This document shows positions 1-6,363 of a stretch of 21,529 nucleotides of DNA, piece after piece (the first letter of the stretch is position 1; every line of letters starts with the position of its first letter). The position numbers and the translations under genes are program-made. The notes under the pieces were generated by a model. It worked only from the letters and a program-made list of their open reading frames with translations, had not been told where the DNA came from and searched no databases. Source of the DNA: Coriobacteriaceae bacterium (GTDB lineage: Bacteria; Actinomycetota; Coriobacteriia; Coriobacteriales; UMGS124); the NCBI GenBank assembly GCA_019421015.1, contig JAHZGC010000003.1:213097-234625 (forward strand). Direction: 5' to 3'.

Positions 1-806
1 AGTGCAACAGTGCGCCTGTCCTCGTCCGCGCCGAGGGCGCCGCCGCGGTCGACAAACGCCATCTCGATGTCGACCTGGGTGAACTCGGGCTGGCGATCGG
101 CGCGCAGGTCCTCGTCGCGGAAGCACTTGCACACCTGGTAGTAGCGCTCGACACCGGCCACCATGAGGAGCTCCTTCAGGAGCTGGGGCGACTGGGGCAG
201 GGCGTAGAAGTTGCCGGGCTGCATGCGGCTCGGCACGATGAAGTCGCGGGCGCCCTCGGGAGAGCTCTTGAAGAGCACGGGGGTCTCGACCTCGAGGAAG
301 GCGCGCTTGTGCAGGGCCTCGCGCATGCCCCAGGTAAAGTCGTTGCGCAGCTTGAGCTTGGCCAGCATCTCGGGGCGGCGCAGGTCAAGGTAGCGGTAGC
401 GCAGGCGGGTGTCCTCGGCGGTCTCGATGCCGTCCTCGATCTGGAAGGGCGGGGTCTTGCTGGTATTGATGACCTCGATGTCGCTGATGAGGACCTCGAC
501 CTCGCCGGTGTCGAGGCGCGGGTTGTACATGTCCTCGGGACGGGCGCGCACCACGCCGGTGACCGAGATGGGCCACTCGGGGCGAATGGTCTCGGCAACC
601 GAGAAGGTCTCGGCGCCCGAGAGCTCCGGGTCGAAGGTGCACTGGGTGAGGCCCTCGCGGTCGCGCAGGTCCACAAAGATCAGGCCGCCGTGGTCGCGGC
701 GGTGCTGGACCCAGCCGTTCAGGGTCACAGTCTGCCCCACGTTGGCGCTGCGCAGCTCACCGCAGGTGTGGGTGTGGGTGGTGTGCTCGTTCAAGACGCT
801 CGACAT
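1..806 (-). CDS. aspS: Aspartyl-tRNA synthetase, N-terminal part (gene runs off the left edge)
   Basis: Class II aminoacyl-tRNA synthetase that charges tRNA with aspartate in the cytoplasm. The 268 visible codons start at the ATG at 806, preceded by GGAGAA. Seen: an N-terminal OB-fold anticodon-binding domain (about residues 18-105, with VQHRRDHGGLIFVDLRD), the stretch RYRYLDLRRPEM near 145, the substrate-binding loop ALPQSPQLLKELLM near 205, and class II motif 2, FRDEDLRADRQPEFTQVD, near 230. These are hallmark bacterial AspRS sequences. The C-terminal catalytic remainder lies outside the window. Whether it is discriminating or also charges tRNA-Asn cannot be decided, because the rest of the protein and gatCAB are not visible. 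It is divergent from the iron-sulfur gene at 1185. A terminator-like hairpin sits about 100 bp upstream of the start on the same strand. Confidence 0.96.
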   Translation of the reverse strand, partial: MSSVLNEHTTHTHTCGELRSANVGQTVTLNGWVQHRRDHGGLIFVDLRDREGLTQCTFDPELSGAETFSVAETIRPEWPISVTGVVRARPEDMYNPRLDTGEVEVLISDIEVINTSKTPPFQIEDGIETAEDTRLRYRYLDLRRPEMLAKLKLRNDFTWGMREALHKRAFLEVETPVLFKSSPEGARDFIVPSRMQPGNFYALPQSPQLLKELLMVAGVERYYQVCKCFRDEDLRADRQPEFTQVDIEMAFVDRGGALGADEDRRTVA

Positions 807-1184
807 AGCCGGTGGTTCTCCTTTGCATGGTCTGTGCTCCCCCGTGCCGTGGCGGGGAGCTTCTTACAGACGGCGTGCGCATGCGTAAACGGCGCAGCGC
901 GACGCCAAAAAAGCCGCCCGACAGGACGGCTGGGGTGCAATGATAGCGCATGGGGTGTGACCGGCAGGTTACGAGCGGCGCACGCGCACGAAACGCATGG
1001 GGAGCGGCTGGAAAGCCCGCAATCCGCAGGTCCAAAAAAAACTTCAGACCCCCTCTTGACCCATCACAATATGACGGCCCCATCCTGATGGCTGCACAGC
1101 GAGGCAACGGAGACCGCCCAGCGGTGATCGGTCCAACCGCGCCCGCCATGCAGGGAGAGCGTCATTCAGGAGAAAGGAAATGCC
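807..1184. promoter_or_regulatory. Divergent control region between aspS and the Tat/Fe-S gene
   Basis: 378 bp without a gene. It holds the leftward terminator at 907-931, a leftward -10-like TATCAT at 945-940, an A8 tract around 1034-1041, and a rightward TTGACC at 1056-1061 with no good -10 at standard spacing. The A-tract upstream of TTGACC would suit an UP element, but this is inference. A good ribosome binding site (AGGAGAAAGG, 1168-1177) precedes the Fe-S gene. No conserved T-box sequence was found. Confidence 0.35.
907..931 (-). terminator. Rho-independent terminator or attenuator upstream of aspS
   Basis: Read on the minus strand, AGCCGTCC pairs with GGGCGGCT (one G-U pair, loop TGTC) and is followed at once by six T. 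The T-tract lies only on the minus side, so it acts on leftward transcription. The only leftward gene here is aspS, which starts 101 bp further on. It could attenuate aspS or end a short leftward transcript from the divergent region. A -10-like TATCAT lies at 945-940 just before it. Confidence 0.6.
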
Positions 1185-2648
1185 ATGTACGGTTTGACCA
1201 GGAGAGACCTTATCGGCGGGGCCATGAGCGCGGCGGCGGCCGCAGGCCTTGGCGCGGCGGGGATGGCCGCCGTCAAGAACGCCAGCGCCGAAGAGGTTAA
1301 TGATACGGCGGCCACCGAGAACATCAGCCAGCAGGGCTACGTTCCCGACATGCGCATGAGCGGCATGCGCGCTCCCGACTGCACCGACCACCTGCTTGCC
1401 CGCGTGCTCGAGGAGTCCGAGGTCAAGGGCGACCTCACCCTGCCCGACGGCCGCGTGGTACCCGCCGTCTACGTGCGCCTGCGTAACCGCCTCAACCGCA
1501 TCGGCAACGGCTGCGGCTCCGAGTGCCGTCCCTCGAGCTGGGACCTCTACATGTACAAGCTCGACGAGGAGCAGGCCGAAATCCTCTGCAAGGTGCCCAT
1601 GCTCGCCTGGTTCACCGCCGAGGACCTGGAGGCCGTGAGCGACTACACCCATGAGGAGGCCGTGCAGAAGCTCGACGAGATCGCCTTCGGCGGCATGATT
1701 GCCTATCAGGACCGTTCCGGCAAGCGCTACTACGTGCTGCAGCCCTACATCGCCGGCTACTGGGAGGCCACCGAGCTCATCGACTACTACAAGGGCGGCG
1801 AGGACGTCATGGCCGCCTACGACGTGCTCTCCCAGGATGGCCTGGGTGCCGACTACGGCTTCCAGCTCACGGCCAACACCTTTGCCCTCAACACGGTGGA
1901 CCCCATTAGCCTCGATGTCATCGCCGAAGATGACTTCTTGCCCTACATGGACTGGCGCAAGCGCATCCTCTCCAACGAGATTGTGGGCGTGGCCGCCTGC
2001 CAGTGCCGCATCATGAACAAGGCCATCGACGGCTGGGAGGAGAACGGCCGCTTCGAGATGGACCGCTGCATCTATCTCGGCGCCAGTGGCGAGTACTTCA
2101 TCAACATCGGCGCAGCCAAGCAGGTGACCCCCGAGGAGGCCGTCGAGATCTGCGAGCGCAGCATCGCCGCCGGCCTGGTACCCCAGCACGTGAGCTGCAA
2201 GGAATCCGACATCATCTGCTTCTGCCACTGCACCGAGTGCATCGAGCTGCAGAACTACAAGTCCTTCGAGGGCACCAACCCTGTGGCCATGAAAAACTAC
2301 AGCGCCTACACCCTCGAGTACGACCCCGAGAAGTGCATCTCGTGCGGCGCCTGCATCGACTGGTGCCCCATGCAGGCCATTAAGTTCGGCGACGACAACA
2401 AGTGCGTCCACGCCGACATCTGCGTGCGCTGCGGCCAGTGCATCACCAAGTGCCCCGCCGACGCCCGCATCCTGCGCGCCCGCGACGACTTCCCCTTCGA
2501 CTACTATCCCACCGACTACCAGGTGGACCGCATGCGCTTCTTCGCCAAGGAGCGCATGGCCCGCGGCCTGATTTGGGACTGGACCGAGACCGAGTTCCCG
2601 GCCGACTATGTCGACCCGTTTGCACCTGCCGAGGAAAGCGCCGAGTAG
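1185..2648 (+). CDS. Tat-exported protein with multiple [4Fe-4S] cysteine clusters
   Basis: 487 residues, probably an extracytoplasmic electron carrier or small redox enzyme. Seen: a twin-arginine signal (TRRDLIGG, residues 5-12, then an Ala/Gly-rich segment ending ASA at 33-35), a central domain, and a cysteine-rich block (C272xC274, C295, C338, C345xCxCxxC352). The C-terminal ferredoxin domain has two CxxCxxCxxxCP motifs (C384-C394 and C413-C423) plus C407. The block ACQCR...ICFCHCTEC followed by a double ferredoxin resembles uncharacterised Fe-S proteins of anaerobes such as sulfate reducers and Eggerthella relatives; that resemblance is from memory. The start is supported by the strong SD and by the Tat signal at residue 1. 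It is not a typical reductive dehalogenase, since no corrinoid-binding region is visible. hypA follows 159 bp later. Substrate and partner are unknown. Confidence 0.85.
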   Translation: MYGLTRRDLIGGAMSAAAAAGLGAAGMAAVKNASAEEVNDTAATENISQQGYVPDMRMSGMRAPDCTDHLLARVLEESEVKGDLTLPDGRVVPAVYVRLRNRLNRIGNGCGSECRPSSWDLYMYKLDEEQAEILCKVPMLAWFTAEDLEAVSDYTHEEAVQKLDEIAFGGMIAYQDRSGKRYYVLQPYIAGYWEATELIDYYKGGEDVMAAYDVLSQDGLGADYGFQLTANTFALNTVDPISLDVIAEDDFLPYMDWRKRILSNEIVGVAACQCRIMNKAIDGWEENGRFEMDRCIYLGASGEYFINIGAAKQVTPEEAVEICERSIAAGLVPQHVSCKESDIICFCHCTECIELQNYKSFEGTNPVAMKNYSAYTLEYDPEKCISCGACIDWCPMQAIKFGDDNKCVHADICVRCGQCITKCPADARILRARDDFPFDYYPTDYQVDRMRFFAKERMARGLIWDWTETEFPADYVDPFAPAEESAE

Positions 2649-2671
2649 GCAAAAATTCCTCGAAGCTCCGA

Positions 2672-2721
2672 ACCGTTCGGGTGGAGAGGTTCCCCCTGGG
2701 CCTCCCCACCCCTGAACCGGT
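2672..2721. terminator. Long imperfect hairpin after the Fe-S gene
   Basis: The left arm at 2672-2689 (ACCGTTCGGGTGGAGAGG) pairs with the right arm at 2701-2721 with one mismatch and two single-base bulges. It lies 24 bp after the stop of the Fe-S gene. There is no U-tract, so it may be an mRNA-stabilising or Rho-assisted 3' structure rather than an intrinsic terminator. Confidence 0.35.
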
Positions 2722-2737
2722 CGGTCTATGGACCAAG

Positions 2738-2775
2738 CCCCGACGGATGCCTTACCCCCAAAACACCCGCCGGGG
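2738..2775. other. Hairpin just upstream of hypA
   Basis: CCCCGACGG (2738-2746) pairs with CCGCCGGGG (2767-2775) with one mismatch, 32 bp before the hypA start. It could be a leader structure for hypA. Its role is unknown. Confidence 0.25.
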
Positions 2776-2807
2776 CCTCAACTTTCCAGAGAAGGCGGTC
2801 GAGCCCC

Positions 2808-3185
2808 ATGCATGAGATGGCCCTGGTACGCGAGGTCCTCAACGTCGTTCTTGCAGAATGTGCCACGCGACCGGTCAAAGAGGTCAGGTCGATTCGCCTG
2901 ACCATCGGCGAGCTGCGCGACGTGGTCGACGAGTACGTGCCGGGCCTCTTTGCACACCTCGCGCGCGGAACGGTCGCCGAAGGTGCGGTCATCGTGATAG
3001 AACACACGCCGTACCAGGTTAAATGCAACCAATGTGGCGAGCTGTTCTCTCCCGACCTGCACGATTCCACGACTTGGGCCTGCCCCCGCTGCAAAGCCGT
3101 GCGCGACTACAGCCCCCACAGCGGCATGGAGTTCCGTATAGACGCCATCGAGGCGGTGCCGGCCGTGCGGGAACCTGCCGCCTGA
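2808..3185 (+). CDS. hypA: HypA-type nickel/zinc metallochaperone for hydrogenase maturation
   Basis: 125 residues, the usual HypA length. HypA hands Ni(II) to the hydrogenase large subunit together with HypB. Seen: the invariant N-terminal MHE (Ni ligand His2), the family pattern RLTIGELRDVV, and a zinc-binding domain with paired CxxC motifs (CNQC and CPRC, about residues 73-96). The start must be the first ATG (2808), because the chaperone needs Met-His-Glu at its terminus; the internal ATG at 2817 would remove it. The SD is weak (AGAGAAGG, 2788-2795). No hydrogenase, hypB or other hyp gene lies in this window, so its client is elsewhere. It may be cotranscribed with the Fe-S gene before it and the MerR gene 61 bp after it. 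Confidence 0.9.
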   Translation: MHEMALVREVLNVVLAECATRPVKEVRSIRLTIGELRDVVDEYVPGLFAHLARGTVAEGAVIVIEHTPYQVKCNQCGELFSPDLHDSTTWACPRCKAVRDYSPHSGMEFRIDAIEAVPAVREPAA

Positions 3186-3246
3186 GGTACACTACCGGCA
3201 CCATCTGTCGGCATCATCACCGCAAACGAGACCAGGCGGGCAACCC

Positions 3247-4089
3247 ATGGACGAACCGGTCTACAAGCTCAGCGACCTCAGACGGGCCTTCGGACTGTCG
3301 GAGAACGGCTTTAGGCTCTACGAGCGCATGGGTCTCGTGCGGTGCTCCCGCAACGAGGAGAACGGCTACCGCATCGTGACGCTCTCCGAAGGGGTGCGGC
3401 TCGCCGGATCTTACGACCTGGTCCACGCCGGATTCACCATCCGACAGGTAAACGAGCTCATCGACCGGCCCCTCGATGCCTACGTGACCTCCCTCGACGA
3501 GGCATGCGCACGGATGGAGCGCCAGATTCGGCTCATGACGATTTACAAAAGCCGGCTGGAGCACCGAGTCCAGTCGATACGCGAGTTCGAGACCGCCCCG
3601 AGCGCCGTTCGCCTCGTAGAACCGGGCTCTGTATATTTTTTGCCGCTCCACGACGAGAACCTGTCGTTTTTTCAGGGCTCATTTGACGACGCCGCCCTGT
3701 GGAACCATGCCTTCCCCCTGACGGACACCTCGCTCGTCATAGAGCTCAGCGAGGATTGGTCGGCATCAAAAGCCCTTTTTGGACCCTCAGCACATCGAGA
3801 AAACGCCCTGGCGGGCGGCCTTCCCCTATCGCATGCCCAGGAATTCTGCCCCTGCGGCACCCCATGCCTCCATGCCTACGTGCGCTACTCATCCTCCAAG
3901 CTGCCGGATGCCCAAGCCTACCGCCACATCTTTGAATTCATGGCCGCACACGGCCTGCGCATGGCGGGCCACCGGATACTGCACTCGCTGCTCGACCTAA
4001 CCGACCGCACCCAGACAACGAGGCTCGACGAGGTGCTCGTGCCCTTGGAAAGCCCCGTCCCGTCGTCTGTCGATCAAACGCGCGGCTGA
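3247..4089 (+). CDS. MerR-family transcriptional regulator with GyrI-like effector domain
   Basis: 280 residues. The N-terminal winged helix-turn-helix (about 5-75) has the MerR layout YKLSDLRRAFGLSENGFRLY, then GLV...NGYRIVTLSEGVRL. It is followed by a coiled-coil dimerisation helix (about 80-115) and a C-terminal domain (about 120-265) whose LHAYVRYSSSK...YRHIFEFMAAHGL pattern looks like a GyrI-like ligand-binding domain. The first helix lacks the classic YYE form, having LYERMGL. An unusual cysteine cluster, CPCGTPC, lies in the effector domain and could bind a metal or sense redox; this is inference. Its position next to hypA invites a metal-response hypothesis, but nothing shows the ligand. 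It probably regulates itself and/or neighbours. Confidence 0.85.
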   Translation: MDEPVYKLSDLRRAFGLSENGFRLYERMGLVRCSRNEENGYRIVTLSEGVRLAGSYDLVHAGFTIRQVNELIDRPLDAYVTSLDEACARMERQIRLMTIYKSRLEHRVQSIREFETAPSAVRLVEPGSVYFLPLHDENLSFFQGSFDDAALWNHAFPLTDTSLVIELSEDWSASKALFGPSAHRENALAGGLPLSHAQEFCPCGTPCLHAYVRYSSSKLPDAQAYRHIFEFMAAHGLRMAGHRILHSLLDLTDRTQTTRLDEVLVPLESPVPSSVDQTRG

Positions 4090-4106
4090 TTTTCTCCCGT
4101 TTGAAA

Positions 4107-4123
4107 GCAATGCCGAAAATTGC
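4107..4123. promoter_or_regulatory. Small inverted repeat GCAAT-N7-ATTGC between merR-like gene and pepC
   Basis: Perfect 5-bp arms (4107-4111 and 4119-4123) spaced by seven bases, placed 49 bp upstream of the pepC -10 element. It is compatible with a dimeric regulator site or a weak hairpin. Confidence 0.2.
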
Positions 4124-4171
4124 ATGCCTGTGGGTTTTGGGGGCTGCCGCGCTTTCCTCCCCCACCAGTCC

Positions 4172-4177
4172 TACAAT
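4172..4177 (+). promoter_or_regulatory. Probable -10 element for pepC
   Basis: TACAAT (five of six consensus bases) lies 39 bp before the pepC ATG. This predicts transcription starting near 4184 and a leader of about 33 nt. No recognisable -35 is at standard spacing. Confidence 0.45.
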
Positions 4178-4216
4178 AGCGCGCGTCACCAAAGCACCCC
4201 GAGAGGAGACACCCCC

Positions 4217-5647
4217 ATGACCCTCCTGCAGCACACCATCTCGGCCGACGAGATCGCCTCGTTCTCTGAGGACCTGCGCGACTTCGCGCCCTACACCGTT
4301 GCCCGCAACGCCGCCACCTCGGTGGGCGTGCGCGCCGCGGCCAGGAATCCCGAGCCCTACCGCGAGTACCACGACACCTACTCGGTGAGTCTCTCGCCCG
4401 TGGGCCACGTGACCAACCAGAAGAAGAGCGGCCGCTGCTGGCTCTTTGCCACCTGCAACGTGCTGCGCGACCGCCTCATGGGCGACCTGGGGACCACCGA
4501 CTTCGAGCTCTCCCAGGCCTACCTGCAATTCTGGGACAAGCTCGAGAAGGCCAACCTCTTCTTGAACGAGATGGTGCGCCTGGCCGACCAGCCCCTCGAC
4601 AGCCGCGAGATCCTGGAGTGGTTCAGCATGCCGGCCCCCGACGGCGGCTGGTGGGACATGGCGGTGACCCTGGTCGAGAAGTACGGCGTGGTGCCCAAGG
4701 GGTCCATGCCCGACTCCTTTAACGCCTGCGACACCGCCGACCTCAACGACCTGCTCGCCCGCAAGCTACGCGGCGACGCCCTCAAGCTGCGCCGCGCCAT
4801 CGCCGACGGTAGCAGCGAGGAGGCCGTGGACGAGATGGTGGCCACCGCACTCTCGGAGGTCTACCGCATCCTGTGCGTGACCCTGGGCGAGCCCCCCAAG
4901 ACCTTCACACTCGAGTACGTGGCCGACGCGCGCAAGGGTCTGGGCGAGAAGCCCTCGGAGAACGCAAGCGCCCAGGACCTCGCCGCCCAGAAGGCCGCCG
5001 GTGCCTGCAATCCCGCCTTCGTGCGCCTGGCCGACCAGACCCCCAAGGGCTTCCTCGCCGAGCACCTGCAGGTGAACCTGCACGACTATGTGGTGCTGGG
5101 CAACGTCCCCGGCGAGAGCCGCCCCTACGAGGCCATCCTCGAGAAGCAGTACCGCTGGGCCCTCGACGGTGTGCCCACCCGCACGCTCAACATGCCCATC
5201 GAGGTGCTCAAGGACGCCGTGATCGCCCAGCTCAAAGCCGGGCACCCGGTGTGGTTTAGCTGCGACGTGCTCAAAAACATGGAGCGTACCGACCCCACGG
5301 GGCTGCTCGACACCGAGACTCTGGACTGGAACGCCCTGGTGGGCCTGGACCTTACCATCGGCAAGGCCGACGGCTTCGACACCCGCGAGATCACCTGCAA
5401 CCACGCCATGACCTTCCAGGGCGTGAACATCGGCGACGACGGCAAGCCCACCGCCTGGCGCGTGGAGAACACCTGGGGCGACGAGAAGTGCAAGAAGGGT
5501 TACTTCATCATGACCGACCGCTACTTTGACGCCTACGTGGGCCAGGTCGTCGTGCACAAGGACTACCTGCCCGCCAAGGTCGCCGCACTGTGGGAGAGCC
5601 CCGACTCGCCCGTGGTGCAGAGCAGCTACTGGGCGCCCGTGGCGTAA
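4217..5647 (+). CDS. pepC: Aminopeptidase C / bleomycin hydrolase family cysteine peptidase
   Basis: 476 residues, typical for C1B peptidases, which are cytoplasmic hexameric aminopeptidases that trim peptides with broad specificity. Seen: the catalytic Cys74 in NQKKSGRCWLFA, His396 in NHAMTFQG and Asn418 in WRVENTWGD, giving the full papain-like triad in the expected order. The start at 4217 is chosen because GAGAGGAG (4201-4208) sits at good distance, the family begins near here, and the longer reading from 4124 would start upstream of the likely promoter. One small variation: the motif has KK where many relatives have KSS or KSG around the cysteine. Monocistronic from its own -10 element at 4172. 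A hairpin follows the stop. Confidence 0.95.
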   Translation: MTLLQHTISADEIASFSEDLRDFAPYTVARNAATSVGVRAAARNPEPYREYHDTYSVSLSPVGHVTNQKKSGRCWLFATCNVLRDRLMGDLGTTDFELSQAYLQFWDKLEKANLFLNEMVRLADQPLDSREILEWFSMPAPDGGWWDMAVTLVEKYGVVPKGSMPDSFNACDTADLNDLLARKLRGDALKLRRAIADGSSEEAVDEMVATALSEVYRILCVTLGEPPKTFTLEYVADARKGLGEKPSENASAQDLAAQKAAGACNPAFVRLADQTPKGFLAEHLQVNLHDYVVLGNVPGESRPYEAILEKQYRWALDGVPTRTLNMPIEVLKDAVIAQLKAGHPVWFSCDVLKNMERTDPTGLLDTETLDWNALVGLDLTIGKADGFDTREITCNHAMTFQGVNIGDDGKPTAWRVENTWGDEKCKKGYFIMTDRYFDAYVGQVVVHKDYLPAKVAALWESPDSPVVQSSYWAPVA

Positions 5648-5692
5648 GGAACGTCAGGAATCGGACGACCGGCCCGACGAACCCCCGCAACA

Positions 5693-5737
5693 GCGAAGCC
5701 CCCGGGACCCATCAGGACGTGGGATCCGGGGCTTCGC
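5693..5737 (+). terminator. Strong hairpin downstream of pepC
   Basis: GCGAAGCCCCCGGGACCC (5693-5710) pairs with GGGATCCGGGGCTTCGC (5721-5737) with one bulge and one mismatch, loop of about ten bases, 45 bp after the pepC stop. It has no U-tract. It shares the GAAGCCCC arm with the hairpin at 11854-11894, suggesting a recurring terminator style in this genome. Confidence 0.5.
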
Positions 5738-5995
5738 CGTTCGAGTTCGGGGGCTCTCCCTTCGAGGGTTCCTCCCCCTACGCGCTCTTGCGCCCTATGC
5801 TGCGCAGATGCTGGCCCACACCACGAGGTGCTTTGTCCAGGGGCGTCCAGAGACGACCGAAAGGCGGACAGTACTCCCCCGAGCAACGGCCGAGCCGCAT
5901 CCCCGTGCCTGTTGGCACGGAGCTTAAGGAATGGATGAGGGATATGCAGGAGTTATGAAAGGGTAACTTTTATTGGCCCCGTTAGTTAACCAAAG
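5738..5995. other. Non-coding stretch with a perfect 7-bp hairpin
   Basis: No open frame here has a credible start, composition or family. The only clear structure is CCGTGCC (5903-5909), loop TGTT, GGCACGG (5914-5920), a compact tetraloop hairpin without U-tract. An AGGAG followed by ATG at about 5950 opens only a three-codon frame. Confidence 0.3.
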
Positions 5996-6024
5996 TTGAC
6001 AAGTCAGGTTAATGCCGGTATTGT
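5996..6024 (+). promoter_or_regulatory. Sigma-70-type promoter for a candidate small RNA
   Basis: Perfect TTGACA (5996-6001), exactly 17 bp, then TATTGT (6019-6024, four of six). Transcription would start near 6031. No protein gene lies downstream on this strand before the terminator at 6186-6218. Confidence 0.6.
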
Positions 6025-6030
6025 AGGGAT

Positions 6031-6219
6031 TGTCAAAAGGAACCGGTGCCTCAAAGAAACAGCGACAAGGCCGACCGCTTCGAACGACCCACGAACTGCC
6101 TCCCTCTCCTGTGGGGGACCGGCTCCCACCGGTCCCCCAACCCCAAGGGACGGTCCGCACGACCCACAGACGCCTCCCTCTCCTGGGGCCCCGAGTTTCT
6201 CCGCTCGGGGCCCATTTTT
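6031..6219 (+). ncRNA. Candidate C-rich small regulatory RNA
   Basis: About 190 nt bounded by a good promoter and a strong intrinsic terminator, with no credible protein frame. A duplicated block consists of ACGACCCAC, four or five variable bases, then GCCTCCCTCTCCTG, at 6084-6111 and 6159-6185. Between the two lies an 11-bp perfect hairpin, TGGGGGACCGG (6112-6122) with CCGGTCCCCCA (6129-6139), whose loop is CTCCCA. So three UCCC-type motifs are displayed in single-stranded or loop positions. Such C-rich motifs are used by several Gram-positive small RNAs to pair with G-rich Shine-Dalgarno regions (established for LhrC/RsaE-like RNAs). Assignment as a trans-acting RNA is inference. It does not show 6S RNA, tmRNA, RNase P or SRP signatures that I could recognise. 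Confidence 0.5.
6186..6218 (+). terminator. Intrinsic terminator of the candidate small RNA
   Basis: GGGCCCCGAG (6186-6195) pairs perfectly with CTCGGGGCCC (6204-6213), loop of eight, then ATTTTT. Ten G/C-rich base pairs plus a T-run on the plus strand only. The nearest plus-strand gene, pepC, ends more than 500 bp upstream and has its own hairpin. Confidence 0.8.
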
Positions 6220-6358
6220 GTGAGCGCCTGCGGAACACGTAGCGAGCCGGGTTCCGCAACTCTTCTAAAAGCGGGTTCTCGGCCGCAAGGCGCGCAGGCG
6301 TGATGCGTACACACGGTACGTGAGCGCCTGCGGAACGCGGCGGCCGAGGTTCCGCAAC
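6220..6358. repeat. Pair of about 40-bp palindromic repeats
   Basis: GTGAGCGCCTGCGGAAC, a variable loop, then GTTCCGCAAC occurs at 6220-6260 and again at 6320-6358, starts exactly 100 bp apart. In each copy TGCGGAAC pairs with GTTCCGCA (8 bp) while the loops differ, so the stems are conserved but not the loops. An inverted CGCAGGCG (6293-6300) also lies between them. This is REP-like, or a 3' end structure for the minus-strand gene that stops at 6364. Confidence 0.55.
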
Positions 6359-6363
6359 ACTTC

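Noticed and set aside
807..1184. T-box riboswitch controlling aspS
   Set aside because: The terminator hairpin looked suggestive, but no conserved T-box sequence or specifier stem was found upstream of it.
1044..2411. Minus-strand open frame opposite the Fe-S gene
   Set aside because: Repetitive Leu/Gly/Val/His composition and no motifs, while the plus strand has a Tat signal and ferredoxin motifs.
1185..2648. Reductive dehalogenase catalytic subunit
   Set aside because: It has a Tat signal and two ferredoxin motifs, but no recognisable corrinoid-binding core and the second motif is a full CxxCxxCxxxCP.
4124..4216. N-terminal extension of pepC from the earlier ATG at 4124
   Set aside because: It lies upstream of the TACAAT element and lacks a ribosome binding site, and the extra residues do not resemble the family.
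6031..6219. 6S RNA, RNase P RNA, tmRNA or SRP RNA
   Set aside because: Length is near that of 6S RNA, but the 5' and 3' ends do not form a closing stem with a central bubble, and no conserved RNase P, tmRNA or SRP sequence is visible.
6046..6303. Small proteins encoded across the candidate small RNA
   Set aside because: Pro/Arg/Ser-rich translations without ribosome binding sites, running through the terminator and repeats.
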